From: Candidatus Electronema sp.
Lineage (GTDB): Bacteria; Desulfobacterota; Desulfobulbia; Desulfobulbales; Desulfobulbaceae
Assembly: GCA_026645415.1 (NCBI GenBank)
Contig: JAPEVH010000050.1
Location: forward strand, 1-35,033
Reading direction: 5' to 3'
DNA: 35,033 nt
Under the pieces are notes generated by a model. The model did not search any database. It was given only the letters and a program-made list of their open reading frames with translations, and was not told the origin of the DNA. This document shows, in pieces, positions 1 through 7,700 of the stretch (its first letter is position 1; each line of letters starts with the position of its first letter). The position numbers and the translations under genes are program-made.

Positions 1-175
1 GAAGGCCGGACGAGACTTCCGCCGCCAGATGACTGATCGTGCTCATATTTCACAGAGTTTGAAGAAATGAATTGATTTTTTAATCCTTTTACTCAGGCGT
101 TCAAACTCTGTCAAGAAAAGTGATGGATGGTAAGCATAAAAGAGGTTAAATAAATTTAAACGTTGCGGTGATATC

Positions 176-400
176 CTATAAATCGATGAAATGCCGATTG
201 AAAAACGCCTTTACACCGCTGTGTTTTCCCGATGAAAAATCATGCTGTTGCAGCAAAGCACTGACAGCATAAAAACAGGCATAATACAGTCTGTTGGCAC
301 AGGTGTTCCAGTATTTCTCACGCTGCATCAGCAGAGCTTCCTGATAGGTTTCTTCAGCGCGTTCAAGCCGGTAGCGGATTATCTCTTCCTTGTAGTTCAC
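176..400 (-). pseudogene. HEPN-domain protein, 3'-truncated (toxin half of MNT-HEPN pair)
   Basis: The 74-residue product starts with GTG and begins MNYKEEIIRYRLERAEETYQ. It contains the pattern NRLYYACFYAVSALL, typical of the HEPN family of small helical RNases that pair with minimal nucleotidyltransferases. HEPN proteins of this kind usually run to about 125-140 residues. Here an in-frame TAG ends the protein just after GVKAFFNRHFIDL, so the second half, which normally carries the last helices and often the RxxxxH motif, is missing. The GTG start overlaps the TGA stop of the upstream nucleotidyltransferase as GTGA, the usual coupled arrangement. The first 175 bases of the window hold no recognisable continuation. 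One other frame stays open there without recognisable homology. The gene is probably inactive. Confidence 0.7.
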
Positions 401-692
401 AATTCTACGCCCTCTCTCTCCACCACCTTTTTGAACGGCAAAGCATCGTATTCAGGCGAAGACCACTCCTGCCTGCTCCGTATAATACTGCTCACCACCT
501 CATTATTTTCCAGTTCAATATCATACAGCCCGTCCTTCAGCTTTGTTATGATCTCTCTGTCCAGCGGATGATCAGCGATGATCAGAAAATCTCGGTCAGA
601 GTCCTGCCGGGCTGCATTGGCGGACACGGGAACCGTGCAGAATGACTTTCGCATCAGGAAGCAGACGATGCACTTCCTCCCGCACCTGATGC
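316..692. repeat. Direct repeat, copy 1 (MNT-HEPN segment)
   Basis: This segment of about 377 bp recurs at 1576-1952 with a constant offset of 1260 bp and only scattered substitutions. It covers the start of the HEPN gene and most of the MNT gene. Homology stops abruptly at both ends. The intact VapB/VapC pair lies between the copies. Confidence 0.85.
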
Positions 693-727
693 GGGAGCTT
701 GACCTGATTAACCAAATAAGTTACCAT
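397..727 (-). pseudogene. MNT-type nucleotidyltransferase antitoxin, frameshifted (copy 1)
   Basis: From ATG at 727 the frame reads MVTYLVNQVKLPHQVREEV and continues to the family motif VILHGSR, then is lost. In the +1 frame the protein resumes as ANAARQDSDRDFLIIADHPL and continues to 397. Together these form a minimal nucleotidyltransferase: GS motif, then DxD (DSD), then a C-terminal region ending VEREGVEL. Deleting one base near 640 would give GSRAANAARQDSD, the spacing expected for GSRARGDARPDSD-like active sites. In MNT-HEPN modules the MNT protein neutralises HEPN, in known cases by AMPylating it. Copy 2 at 1657-2005 carries the same shift, so this is not an isolated sequencing slip. 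No slippery heptamer is evident at the shift. Confidence 0.72.
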
Positions 728-930
728 AAGGATATGGAAAAATGCCCCACATAATAAGAGAATGAAACTCATGCAATTAAATGTAAATGATATGCTGTTG
801 ACGGAAAAGCCGGGAGCGGCGTAGCATGAATTTTGTACTGCATTTATTCATCTCTTTGATATCTATCTGATTGTGGCCCTCAGCCTTAATCTGGTTATGT
901 ACTGCTTTTTCGTTGAGAGGGGAGACATCA

Positions 931-1176
931 ATGAATATTGCTCATGAAATTCAGTTTCAAATTGCCGGTCTTTCCACGGAACTGCAAGTGGAAATTCTGA
1001 ATTTTATCAAATTTATCAAATATCAGCGGCGGGCCGTCAAACCTCCCGCGCCGCTGTTCCCGCCGACACGCCTGGAAGACGTGGCGGGCTGTCTCAGTTA
1101 TCAGGGTGAGGCGAAGAGTGTGGAAGAAATGGACGCAGCAATAGCAGCGCAGTTCAGGCGGGAATGGTCGCGATGA
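931..1176 (+). CDS. VapB-like antitoxin (DUF2281-like)
   Basis: This 81-residue protein starts MNIAHEIQFQIAGL. ATG at 931 was chosen because GAGAGGGGAG lies just upstream, whereas the earlier in-frame start has no such site. The first half, STELQVEILNFIKFIKYQ, resembles the DUF2281-type helix seen in small antitoxins. The second half, LEDVAGCLSYQGEAKSVEEMDAAIAAQ, matches the tail that commonly occurs just before VapC-type PIN toxins and is thought to wrap the toxin. The TGA stop overlaps the ATG of the PIN gene as ATGA, so the two are co-translated. A weak promoter-like pair (TTGACG at 798, TAGCAT at 822) lies upstream. The pair looks intact, unlike the flanking MNT-HEPN remnants. Confidence 0.82.
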   Translation: MNIAHEIQFQIAGLSTELQVEILNFIKFIKYQRRAVKPPAPLFPPTRLEDVAGCLSYQGEAKSVEEMDAAIAAQFRREWSR

Positions 1177-1571
1177 TCGCGGTGGACACAAATCTGCTGG
1201 TACGTTTTCTGACGGAAGACGACAAGCGGCAGGCAAAGCAGGCAACGCAATTGATAAAGGGCGAGGCTGAAGTGTTCGTCGCTAAAACCGTACTTCTGGA
1301 AACCGCATGGGTACTGCGCAGTGCTTACGGCTTCAAAACAGCGGAAGTTGTTGATGCTTTTCAACGACTGGGCGGTATACAGAATGTGGTGTTCGAGGAT
1401 GCGCGGAGTGTGGCGTCAGCATTGCAGTGGGTCCGCGAAAACGCTCTGGATTTCGCCGATGCATTACATCTGGCAACGGCGCAGACCATCGGAGCACAGC
1501 CTTTTTACTCCTTTGATCAGCCGCTGGTGAAGCGGGCTGGGCAATTTTCCGCGATGGCACCGGAGGAATAA
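1173..1571 (+). CDS. VapC-family PIN-domain RNase toxin
   Basis: This 132-residue PIN protein begins MIAVDTNLLVRFLTEDD. ATG at 1173 overlaps the antitoxin stop; an in-frame ATG nine bases earlier is possible but less likely. The four acidic positions expected of a PIN nuclease are visible: Asp in AVDTN, Glu in LLETAWVLR, Asp in DFADALHLA, and the late Asp in YSFDQPL. Known VapC toxins are Mg2+-dependent RNases that cleave tRNA or rRNA; the target of this one cannot be told. Length and motifs indicate an intact toxin. The stop codon lies four bases before the edge of the second MNT-HEPN repeat, so the toxin gene abuts a recombination junction. Confidence 0.9.
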   Translation: MIAVDTNLLVRFLTEDDKRQAKQATQLIKGEAEVFVAKTVLLETAWVLRSAYGFKTAEVVDAFQRLGGIQNVVFEDARSVASALQWVRENALDFADALHLATAQTIGAQPFYSFDQPLVKRAGQFSAMAPEE

Positions 1572-1575
1572 GGCT

Positions 1576-1660
1576 TTTCACGCTGCATCAGCAGAGCTTC
1601 CTGATAGGTTTCTTCAGCGCGTTCAAGCCAGTAGCGAACTATTTCTTCTTTGTAGTTCAC
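1576..1660 (-). pseudogene. HEPN gene remnant (copy 2)
   Basis: Only the first 28 or so codons of the HEPN frame remain, from GTG at 1660 (MNYKEEIVRYWLERAEETYQ, then EALLMQREK). The sequence then runs into the 3' end of vapC, which is on the other strand. The GTGA overlap with the upstream MNT gene is preserved. The rest of the HEPN gene is gone, so no toxin can be made from this copy. Confidence 0.75.
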
Positions 1661-1952
1661 AATTCTACGCCCTCTCTCTCCACCGCCTTTTTGAACGGCA
1701 AGGCATCGTATTCAGGCGATGACCACTCCTGCCTGCTCCGTATAATACTGCTCACCACCTCATTATTTTCCAGTTCAATATCATACAGCCCATCCTTCAG
1801 CTTTGTTATGATCTCTCGGCCCAATGGATGATCGGCGATGATCAGAAAATTCCAGTCGGAATCCTGCCGGGTTGCATTGGCGGACACGCGAACCATGCAG
1901 AATCACTTTCGCATCAGGAATCAGACGATGTACTTCTTCCCGCACCTGATGC
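1576..1952. repeat. Direct repeat, copy 2 (MNT-HEPN segment)
   Basis: This is the second copy of the segment at 316-692. Its left edge falls inside the HEPN reading frame, four bases past the vapC stop. Its right edge falls inside the 5' part of the MNT gene, after which the two copies have unrelated sequence. Confidence 0.85.
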
Positions 1953-2005
1953 AGGAAATGCAGGGCATGCGGAGAATTGTTCTCCCATTTTAGAACCGGC
2001 TTCAT
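1657..2005 (-). pseudogene. MNT-type nucleotidyltransferase, frameshifted (copy 2)
   Basis: The frame opens at ATG 2005 behind GAGGAAAAG and reads MKPVLKWENNSPHALHFLHQ through VILHGSRV. It is then lost in the same place as copy 1 and resumes in the +1 frame as SANATRQDSDWNFLIIADHPL down to 1657. The first 17 or so residues differ completely from copy 1, and DSDRD has become DSDWN next to the DxD motif. The shared frameshift means either the duplication followed the damage or the shift is maintained. The gene ends with the same VEREGVEL tail and overlaps a HEPN stump. Confidence 0.72.
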
Positions 2006-2067
2006 AACTTTTCCTCACAAGCAGAATTACAAAACGTTCCTGTCTATGCGAGCTGATCTTCTGATAT

Positions 2068-2553
2068 TTACAGGAGTTCGCCAGCTTCTCTTTGTACATA
2101 CCGGAACAGTGATTCCGCAATAAAAAATCCTGCTTCATTTCTGAGGCGGGACATCTCATCCGATACCGAAGGGATCTTTCCTTCAAACTTTGCCCGGAGG
2201 AGTATCCCTAAAACACCGGTCGGACGCAAACCCATCGCTTTGGCAACGGCCCGCCCGTCCGCCTCATCCATCAGCACCTGACTGACTCCCAGTTCAATGG
2301 CCGCAGCCTCTCCGCGATCAAGCTCAAGCATAAGGGACTGCCGGACATGAAAATTCTTCAGAGGTTCAACCTTGATCCACTGCGCATCTCTTGCCTGCTG
2401 AATCCGTGAGACTTCCGGGCAATCCCGCATAACCTGAAGTTCATTCCATACGTCTTCAGGAATACGAATATCCGGGAATTGCTCATGCAGGAGATGAAGC
2501 CGCTCAATAGTCGCAAGATTCCAGATCGGCGAGGTGTTACTGACCACGGGCAT
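2068..2553 (-). CDS. DUF3368-type PIN-domain toxin
   Basis: From ATG at 2553 this 161-residue protein begins MPVVSNTSPIWNLATIERLH; an alternative ATG lies four codons upstream. The opening VVSNTSPIWNL, the central LDRGEAAAIELG and the later LMDEADGRAVAKAMGLRPTGVLGILL are hallmarks of the DUF3368 branch of PIN-like nucleases. In this branch the first Asp is typically replaced as in SNTSP, while the acidic DEADGR cluster is kept. These proteins are usually toxins paired with a UPF0175 protein, which is exactly the gene overlapping upstream. The reading frame is complete and shows no damage. The stop is followed by the start region of the degenerate MNT copy 2. Confidence 0.85.
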   Translation of the reverse strand: MPVVSNTSPIWNLATIERLHLLHEQFPDIRIPEDVWNELQVMRDCPEVSRIQQARDAQWIKVEPLKNFHVRQSLMLELDRGEAAAIELGVSQVLMDEADGRAVAKAMGLRPTGVLGILLRAKFEGKIPSVSDEMSRLRNEAGFFIAESLFRYVQREAGELL

Positions 2554-2791
2554 AGGCGATATCATCCTTTATATTTTCTTCAGTACAGCGGCGCGGAATA
2601 TTCCGCCGCCCCAGCAGCAGTCCGAATTCGATGCGCTTTAACCGCGTCAGCTCACGCGCCTTTCCGAACGGCAGAATGCCACGAGCATATAAGGCGACTG
2701 CCAGTTCTGTCATAATGGATTGCTGCTGTTCGTCTGTCGGCAGGCGGATAGCATGTGCAACCTGATCCGGAATTTCTAACAGAACGCTCAT
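2537..2791 (-). CDS. UPF0175-family antitoxin
   Basis: This 84-residue protein begins MSVLLEIPDQVAHAIRLP. ATG at 2791 was chosen because GAGAGGTATAGA precedes it; the longer frame upstream lacks this site. The body, ELAVALYARGILPFGKARELTRLKRIEFGLLLGRRNIP, is the typical UPF0175 pattern: a helix-turn-helix-like module in which the GKA and LGRRNIP stretches recur. Family members pair with DUF3368 PIN toxins and probably bind their own promoter. The 3' end overlaps the toxin start by 17 bases, giving an operon in the usual antitoxin-first order. Confidence 0.85.
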   Translation of the reverse strand: MSVLLEIPDQVAHAIRLPTDEQQQSIMTELAVALYARGILPFGKARELTRLKRIEFGLLLGRRNIPRRCTEENIKDDIAYARGQ

Positions 2792-3187
2792 TCTATACCT
2801 CTCATGATTTACAGTTCGTTCAAGCTGAATATATTTCAAAATAATTATAGAATGTTGTGGCGTGTTAAGTCAAGGGAGCAGTTCTTTATATTTCATGTGA
2901 AAGGGGGCAGAGCCGAATTGAATCTTGCGGAAAAATACAGCAAATCATGGAGTTGCCGAACAGGAGAGAGTGGAGCACTGTTTCAACAGTTACCTTGGCC
3001 CCTCCACAGACACATCCCCGCAAGCAGCTTTCCGATATTCTTCATACCGAGGCAGGCACCTAACTCCAGCCCGCTCTCCCGGAAATTTTGTACAGGTCAG
3101 CCCGTAACGCTATAGAGCGTCTTACAATCATCGCCGGTGCTGTATTGCTGGGTGGAGGAAAGGAGCTTGAAACGAAAAAAATAAAAA
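2792..3187. other. Intergenic region with no recognised gene
   Basis: This stretch separates the toxin-antitoxin island from the tRNA. Short open frames on the plus strand have no ribosome site and no protein-like composition. I see no repeat or RNA gene in it. It must contain the promoter of the UPF0175 operon near 2800-2870, but no clear -10/-35 pair stands out. Confidence 0.5.
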
Positions 3188-3227
3188 AAGGCTTTTAGGG
3201 TATTCTGCTTAATACCCTAAAAGCCTT
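3188..3227 (-). terminator. Rho-independent terminator of tRNA-Phe
   Basis: Arms at 3188-3204 and 3211-3227 form a perfect 17-bp inverted repeat around a six-base loop. On the minus strand the stem is followed by a T-rich run (positions 3187 down to 3175). It sits 11 bases beyond the 3' end of tRNA-Phe, which is transcribed in the same direction. Confidence 0.88.
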
Positions 3228-3237
3228 AAATATTCAG

Positions 3238-3313
<76 letters not shown>

Positions 3314-3373
3314 AAAAACAACTTACAAAAAAAGTTTATACTATAAATCAGCTTGTTCTGTCAATCTCTTTGT

Positions 3374-4321
3374 TCATTTTTTTTCATTTCCACCGAGTAA
3401 ATCGCCAAGATCTATATCAAAACTATCAAGAGCTGTTCCTGTTTTGGCTGTAGGCCGCATCTTTTTTCCTGCGGCACTACCAGCAGGCGGTAAAATTGGT
3501 GCACTGAGATCAAGCCCATCCATTGATAAGTCTGAGAGCAAATCAATGTCGTCTTCATTTGATCCCTTCTTTTTCTCCTTCTGGCTCGGCGTTGTTGCAG
3601 AACTCTCTAGGCTTAACTCTCCGATTTCGTCTAAGGAAATATCATGAGCCTCGTCAGCGGCAGGAGGCATCAAGCCAGAAAGATCTAAATCATCTAAATC
3701 TAACGAAGCCTTTGGCGCGGCAGCAGCTTGCTTCTTTACAGTTTTCTTTGTTTCAGGAACCTTATCAAGCTTAACCGAAGGCGATGCTGATTCTTCAGCA
3801 TCCTCAAGTTGCATATCTAGATCGTCAAGCCCATCCATTGACAAATCTGGTAAGCCTTTTTCCTCTGTTTTGCCATCATCTAGGTCAAATTCTATCTCTT
3901 GTGCTTCCTCTTTTTGTCCACTTTCTGCTTCTGGGCCAGAATCCAGATCAAATTCTATTTCCTGTGGTTCCTCATCAGCGGCAGTACCATCCAGATCGAG
4001 TTCTTCTGCATCCGCAACAAACTCTACCGTGTTATCAGTTTCTGGGCCTTCTCCTTCTGAGTCACCATCATCCACATCCAAGCCCATGTCAATTTCAGCA
4101 TCGTCCGCTTCTGGCTCTGCAATTTCACCTTCAGCATCTTCTTCGAGTACATCTGTCTCCTCATGTTCTTCTTCCGGCTTTTGAAACCAGAGAAAATCAG
4201 GTGATGCTGCTTTAAAAATCACCCCGTGAAGAACTTGTGAATATTTAGAAATATTTTTCTTACAACCGCCGCATATCTCCATCTCATCAAAGGAGATGTA
4301 GTTGCATTTGGGACAACGCAT
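3374..4321 (-). CDS. Acidic zinc-ribbon protein with internal repeats
   Basis: This 315-residue protein begins MRCPKCNYISFDEMEICGGC. ATG at 4321 puts the zinc ribbon (CPKC, then CGGC) at the very N-terminus. The remainder is extremely acidic and probably disordered, with repeated short modules. EIEFDLD occurs twice, DLSMDGLD occurs twice, and DLDDLDLSGLMPPA resembles the later DLSAPILPPA. A Lys-rich stretch (VPETKKTVKKQAAAAPK) interrupts the acid run. The C-terminus, SFDIDLGDLLGG, looks like a conserved end motif. No enzyme domain, signal peptide or membrane segment is seen. Similar zinc-ribbon proteins with acidic tails are common in Desulfobacterota, but their function is not established. 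A cytoplasmic scaffold or nucleic-acid-associated role is only a guess. It is divergent from nrdJ across a 457-bp gap. Confidence 0.75.
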   Translation of the reverse strand: MRCPKCNYISFDEMEICGGCKKNISKYSQVLHGVIFKAASPDFLWFQKPEEEHEETDVLEEDAEGEIAEPEADDAEIDMGLDVDDGDSEGEGPETDNTVEFVADAEELDLDGTAADEEPQEIEFDLDSGPEAESGQKEEAQEIEFDLDDGKTEEKGLPDLSMDGLDDLDMQLEDAEESASPSVKLDKVPETKKTVKKQAAAAPKASLDLDDLDLSGLMPPAADEAHDISLDEIGELSLESSATTPSQKEKKKGSNEDDIDLLSDLSMDGLDLSAPILPPAGSAAGKKMRPTAKTGTALDSFDIDLGDLLGGNEKK

Positions 4322-4647
4322 GATTTGAGCCTGACAGAAAAAAATCAACAGAATGAGTCAGCTTATCCTTCTAACCAACAGAAGGCAACGCTGCATAGTC
4401 GAACACGTATAAACAAAAGTTTCTCTTGCCATCATTTCATAGAGAAGGCTGCCTGTCAACAGCATTTTTACCCGGTCGCGCTATTCTAAGCCACTGTTCC
4501 TCGAAAATGACCCTGTATGATCTTGTTCTTTAAATCGCATTTTTTAGCACTGGAAAGCGGTTGACAAAGACCCATTTTTCTGAACGGCGTGAAAATAGGC
4601 GTTTTCTTAAAAAACAGGAAAAATACAACCGGTAGCATATTTTTCGC

Positions 4648-4677
4648 TTGAGCAAGTACAATATATTGGGTTATAAG
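4648..4677 (+). promoter_or_regulatory. Putative nrdJ promoter
   Basis: A -35 TTGAGC (4648-4653) and -10 TATAAG (4672-4677) are separated by 18 bases. The site lies about 100 bases upstream of the nrdJ start. Its spacer is occupied by the NrdR-like palindrome. Confidence 0.55.
4656..4671. promoter_or_regulatory. NrdR-box-like operator
   Basis: The 16-bp site GTACAATATATTGGGT contains the perfect palindrome CAATATATTG. This matches the core of the NrdR consensus (ACACwATATATwGTGT). NrdR is the ATP/dATP-sensing repressor of ribonucleotide reductase genes. Placement between -35 and -10 would block RNA polymerase. A second box is usual about 31 bp away, but I see only a poor candidate upstream. 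Confidence 0.6.
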
Positions 4678-4778
4678 AACTCCGCCCGTTGTAAAAGAAG
4701 CGACCCACCTTCATTGCTCCGCCAAGTCGGACAATCGCTGCAACTAATCACTGATCATCGCTCGAAAAGGAAAAAAAG

Positions 4779-7700
4779 ATGGGGAAAGACATGACGAGGA
4801 GCATTGCTAGACAGCTCCTGACTGAGACTGCTGAGACCGTATTAACTCGCCGCTACTATCTCAAGGATGGTCAGGGCAATATGCTAGAAAACTGGGAGTC
4901 CCTCTGCCGTCGAGTAGCTGATGCGGTTGCAGGCGTGGATAGCGGCTCAGATGATTACAAAGCCCTACGTGAGCAGTTTTTTCGCATGATTTACCAGCTT
5001 GATTTTTTGCCAAATTCTCCATGTTTGATGAATGCTGGAACTGATCTGGGCCAACTCTCAGCCTGTTTTGTCTTGCCAGTCGATGATTCAATGGATGGTA
5101 TTTTTACTTCGATCCGCAATGGTGCGCTGGTCCATAAAACTGGGGGCGGTACTGGCTATTCTTTTTCCCGACTCCGGCCAAAAAATTCAGCAGTACGTTC
5201 GACGCAAGGCGTTGCCTCTGGGCCGCTTAGTTTTGCTGCGGTCTTTGATGCCGCCACAGAAACCATTAAGCAGGGTGGTAAACGACGTGGGGCTAACATG
5301 GGCATTTTGCGGGTGGATCATCCTGATATCATGGAATTCATCACAGCTAAACAGGATCAAAATAAATTCACCAACTTCAATTTTTCTGTAGCAATCACAG
5401 ACAAATTCATGGAGGCAGCGAAAAACAATCAAGAATATGATTTGCTTGATCCAACCTCACATAAAGTAGTCTGTCGAATGAATGCAGGAAAAGTTTTTGA
5501 TAAGATTATTGATCTAGCCTGGCATAACGGCGAGCCAGGCGTACTGTTCATAGACGCAGCAAACAGAGCCAATGCTACCCCACAGCTTGGCGACTTTGAG
5601 GCAACAAATCCCTGTGTAGCTGGTGACACTCTTGTTGCGGTGGCTGACGGACGCGGAGCAGTTGCCATCCGTCAGCTTGCTGAGGAGGGCAAAGATATTC
5701 CGGTGTTCTGCCGCAACAGCAAGGGGAGGGCTACTGTACGGATGATGCGCAATCCCCGCATCACCGGCTACGGCAAACAGATTTTGAAAGTGGTTCTTGA
5801 TGACGGCAACTGCCTGCGAGTAACAGAAAATCACCGCTTCGTTCTTTCCGACGGCAGTGTGAAAGAGGCAAAAGAGCTTGCTTCCGGCGACAGTTTAAGT
5901 TTGATGACCCGCCGGATATCCTCGTTTGAAAAAATGCTACCACATTCTAGGAGTAGCTCCCAGCTCTATTGTTGGACAGCATCGACCGACAGTCCGCAGT
6001 GGCAGCTTGAACACCGACTGATCGCCAATTTCCAGCATCGTCAGCAGACTGGTAAGGCTCTTAGCTGGCAGCGGCAAGTTGTTCATCATCGAGACTATGA
6101 CGGCTTGAACAACGATCCGGCCAATCTGGAGGTAATGAGCAAGGAGGAGCATGACCGACTGCATTCGGAAAAGCGTAAAGGAGATAAAAATCCAATGCGG
6201 CGGTTCCCAGAAAAAAACTGGATGAATGATCCGATTAAACAGCAGGAATTCCGGCTCAAATATCACATTGGTGCGAAGCGCAGCCAAGCAACCAAAAAGC
6301 GGATTGGTGCCGCGACAAGGATTCGCTTTCAAGATGAAGCATTCCGTGCCCGCCATGCCGTTGCGGTGCAGGTAGGTGCGAATACCCATAGAAATACCTT
6401 TTTGCAGGCTCTGCAAGTACAGGCACAGCATAGGTTAGCGGAATGTCAAGCCATGACGGATCTACTCTGTTTTCTTGACGGCAACACAGTTATGGTTGAA
6501 CGACAGTGCGAGCATTGCAGTGCGCCATACACTGTGGCTTGGCAGCGACGCGAGCAATCTTTCTGCTCGCATCCTTGCTATCTTGCTTGGCATAACCGTA
6601 GTCAAACCGTCCGGCAGAAGATCACAGACGGTATCCATGCTGCTTATGCTGCCAAGGCAGAACAAACCAAGCGGCGGCAAGTGGAATGTTTTCTTGATCT
6701 ACAGTTTGAGCAGGGGCAGACTCCATTAAAAAAAGACTGGGAGAGTTGCTGTTCAAAGCAGGGAGTACCGAAACGTCTTGGCACGGAATTTGGTTTTCCG
6801 ACCTTTCAGGCTTTAAAAGAGACTTCTCAGACCTTCAACCACCGAGTGGTGTCGGTTGAACGCGACGGAATTGAGGATGTGTATAATGGCACAGTTGACG
6901 AATTCCACAACTTTTATATTGGCCATTTTCCTGACGAGATTGACGGCGATGCCTGTCATCACTACATTAACGTTTTGCAATGCGGTGAGCAATGGCTTTT
7001 GCCTTATGAATCATGTAATTTAGGCTCAATTAATCTTGGCCAGTATGTCAAAGATGGTGCGGTGGATTACCCTCGTCTTGGCCAAACCGTACACACGGCT
7101 GTCCGCTTCTTAGATAATGTTATTGACTGTAACCGTTTCCCAATCCCAGAAATCGCGGAAATGACCAGAAAGACCCGCAAGATTGGCCTTGGTATTATGG
7201 GACTGCACGATATGCTTATCCAGCTAGAGCTGTCTTACGGTGACGAGGAAGGTCGGTGTACTACAGCTAAAATCATGCGCTTCATTCGTGAAGAAGCTGA
7301 ATCTGCCTCTATTGCTTTGGCTGCCTTAAAAGGGCCATTTCCTGCTTGGGATGCGCAGCACAATCCTTACACAGCTAGGCGCAATGCAGCTCTGACCTCA
7401 ATTCAGCCCACTGGTACGGTCTCGATGATTGCCGATTGTTCTTCTGGCTGCGAACCCTATTTTTCTGTGGTCACAGAAAAAAATGTCATGGATAATGATC
7501 GCTTTTTGATGATCAACAAGCATTTTGAGGCAGTGGCAAAACGCGAAGGATTTTTTTCAGAAGAACTGATGCAAAAGATGGCTCAGTGCGGGACGGTGCT
7601 TGGTCATAAGGAGATTCCAGAAAAATGGCAGCGTATTTTCTTGGCCGCGCAAGATATCTCACCAGAAGATCACATCAAAATGCAGGGGGCACTCCAAGCT

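Larger units (their letters stand above)
4322..4778. other. Divergent intergenic region upstream of nrdJ
   Basis: This is the control region between the zinc-ribbon gene (minus) and nrdJ (plus). It contains the nrdJ promoter and NrdR-like palindrome listed separately. It also has a TTGACA at about 4562 with no good partner -10. I looked for a cobalamin riboswitch, which often precedes genes linked to B12-dependent enzymes, and saw no B12-box-like core. No coding frame is convincing. Confidence 0.5.

Noticed and set aside
1..175. Minus-strand partial frame starting MSTISHLAAEVSSGL at position 46 and an open frame after the HEPN stop
   Set aside because: Too short and without a ribosome site or recognisable family; it may be the start of a gene beyond the left edge, but this cannot be supported.
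640..1896. Sequencing error as the sole cause of the MNT frameshift
   Set aside because: The identical shift occurs in two copies that differ at other positions, which independent errors would not produce.
2804..3115. Plus-strand open frames in the gap before tRNA-Phe
   Set aside because: No ribosome site, composition unlike a protein, and no family resemblance.
3784..4215. 143-codon plus-strand frame opposite the acidic zinc-ribbon gene
   Set aside because: Shadow of the repetitive GA-rich coding strand; its Leu/His/Pro-rich product is an artefact.
4322..4778. Cobalamin riboswitch upstream of nrdJ
   Set aside because: No B12-box core or the expected multi-stem layout was found; the NrdR-like site explains the region better.
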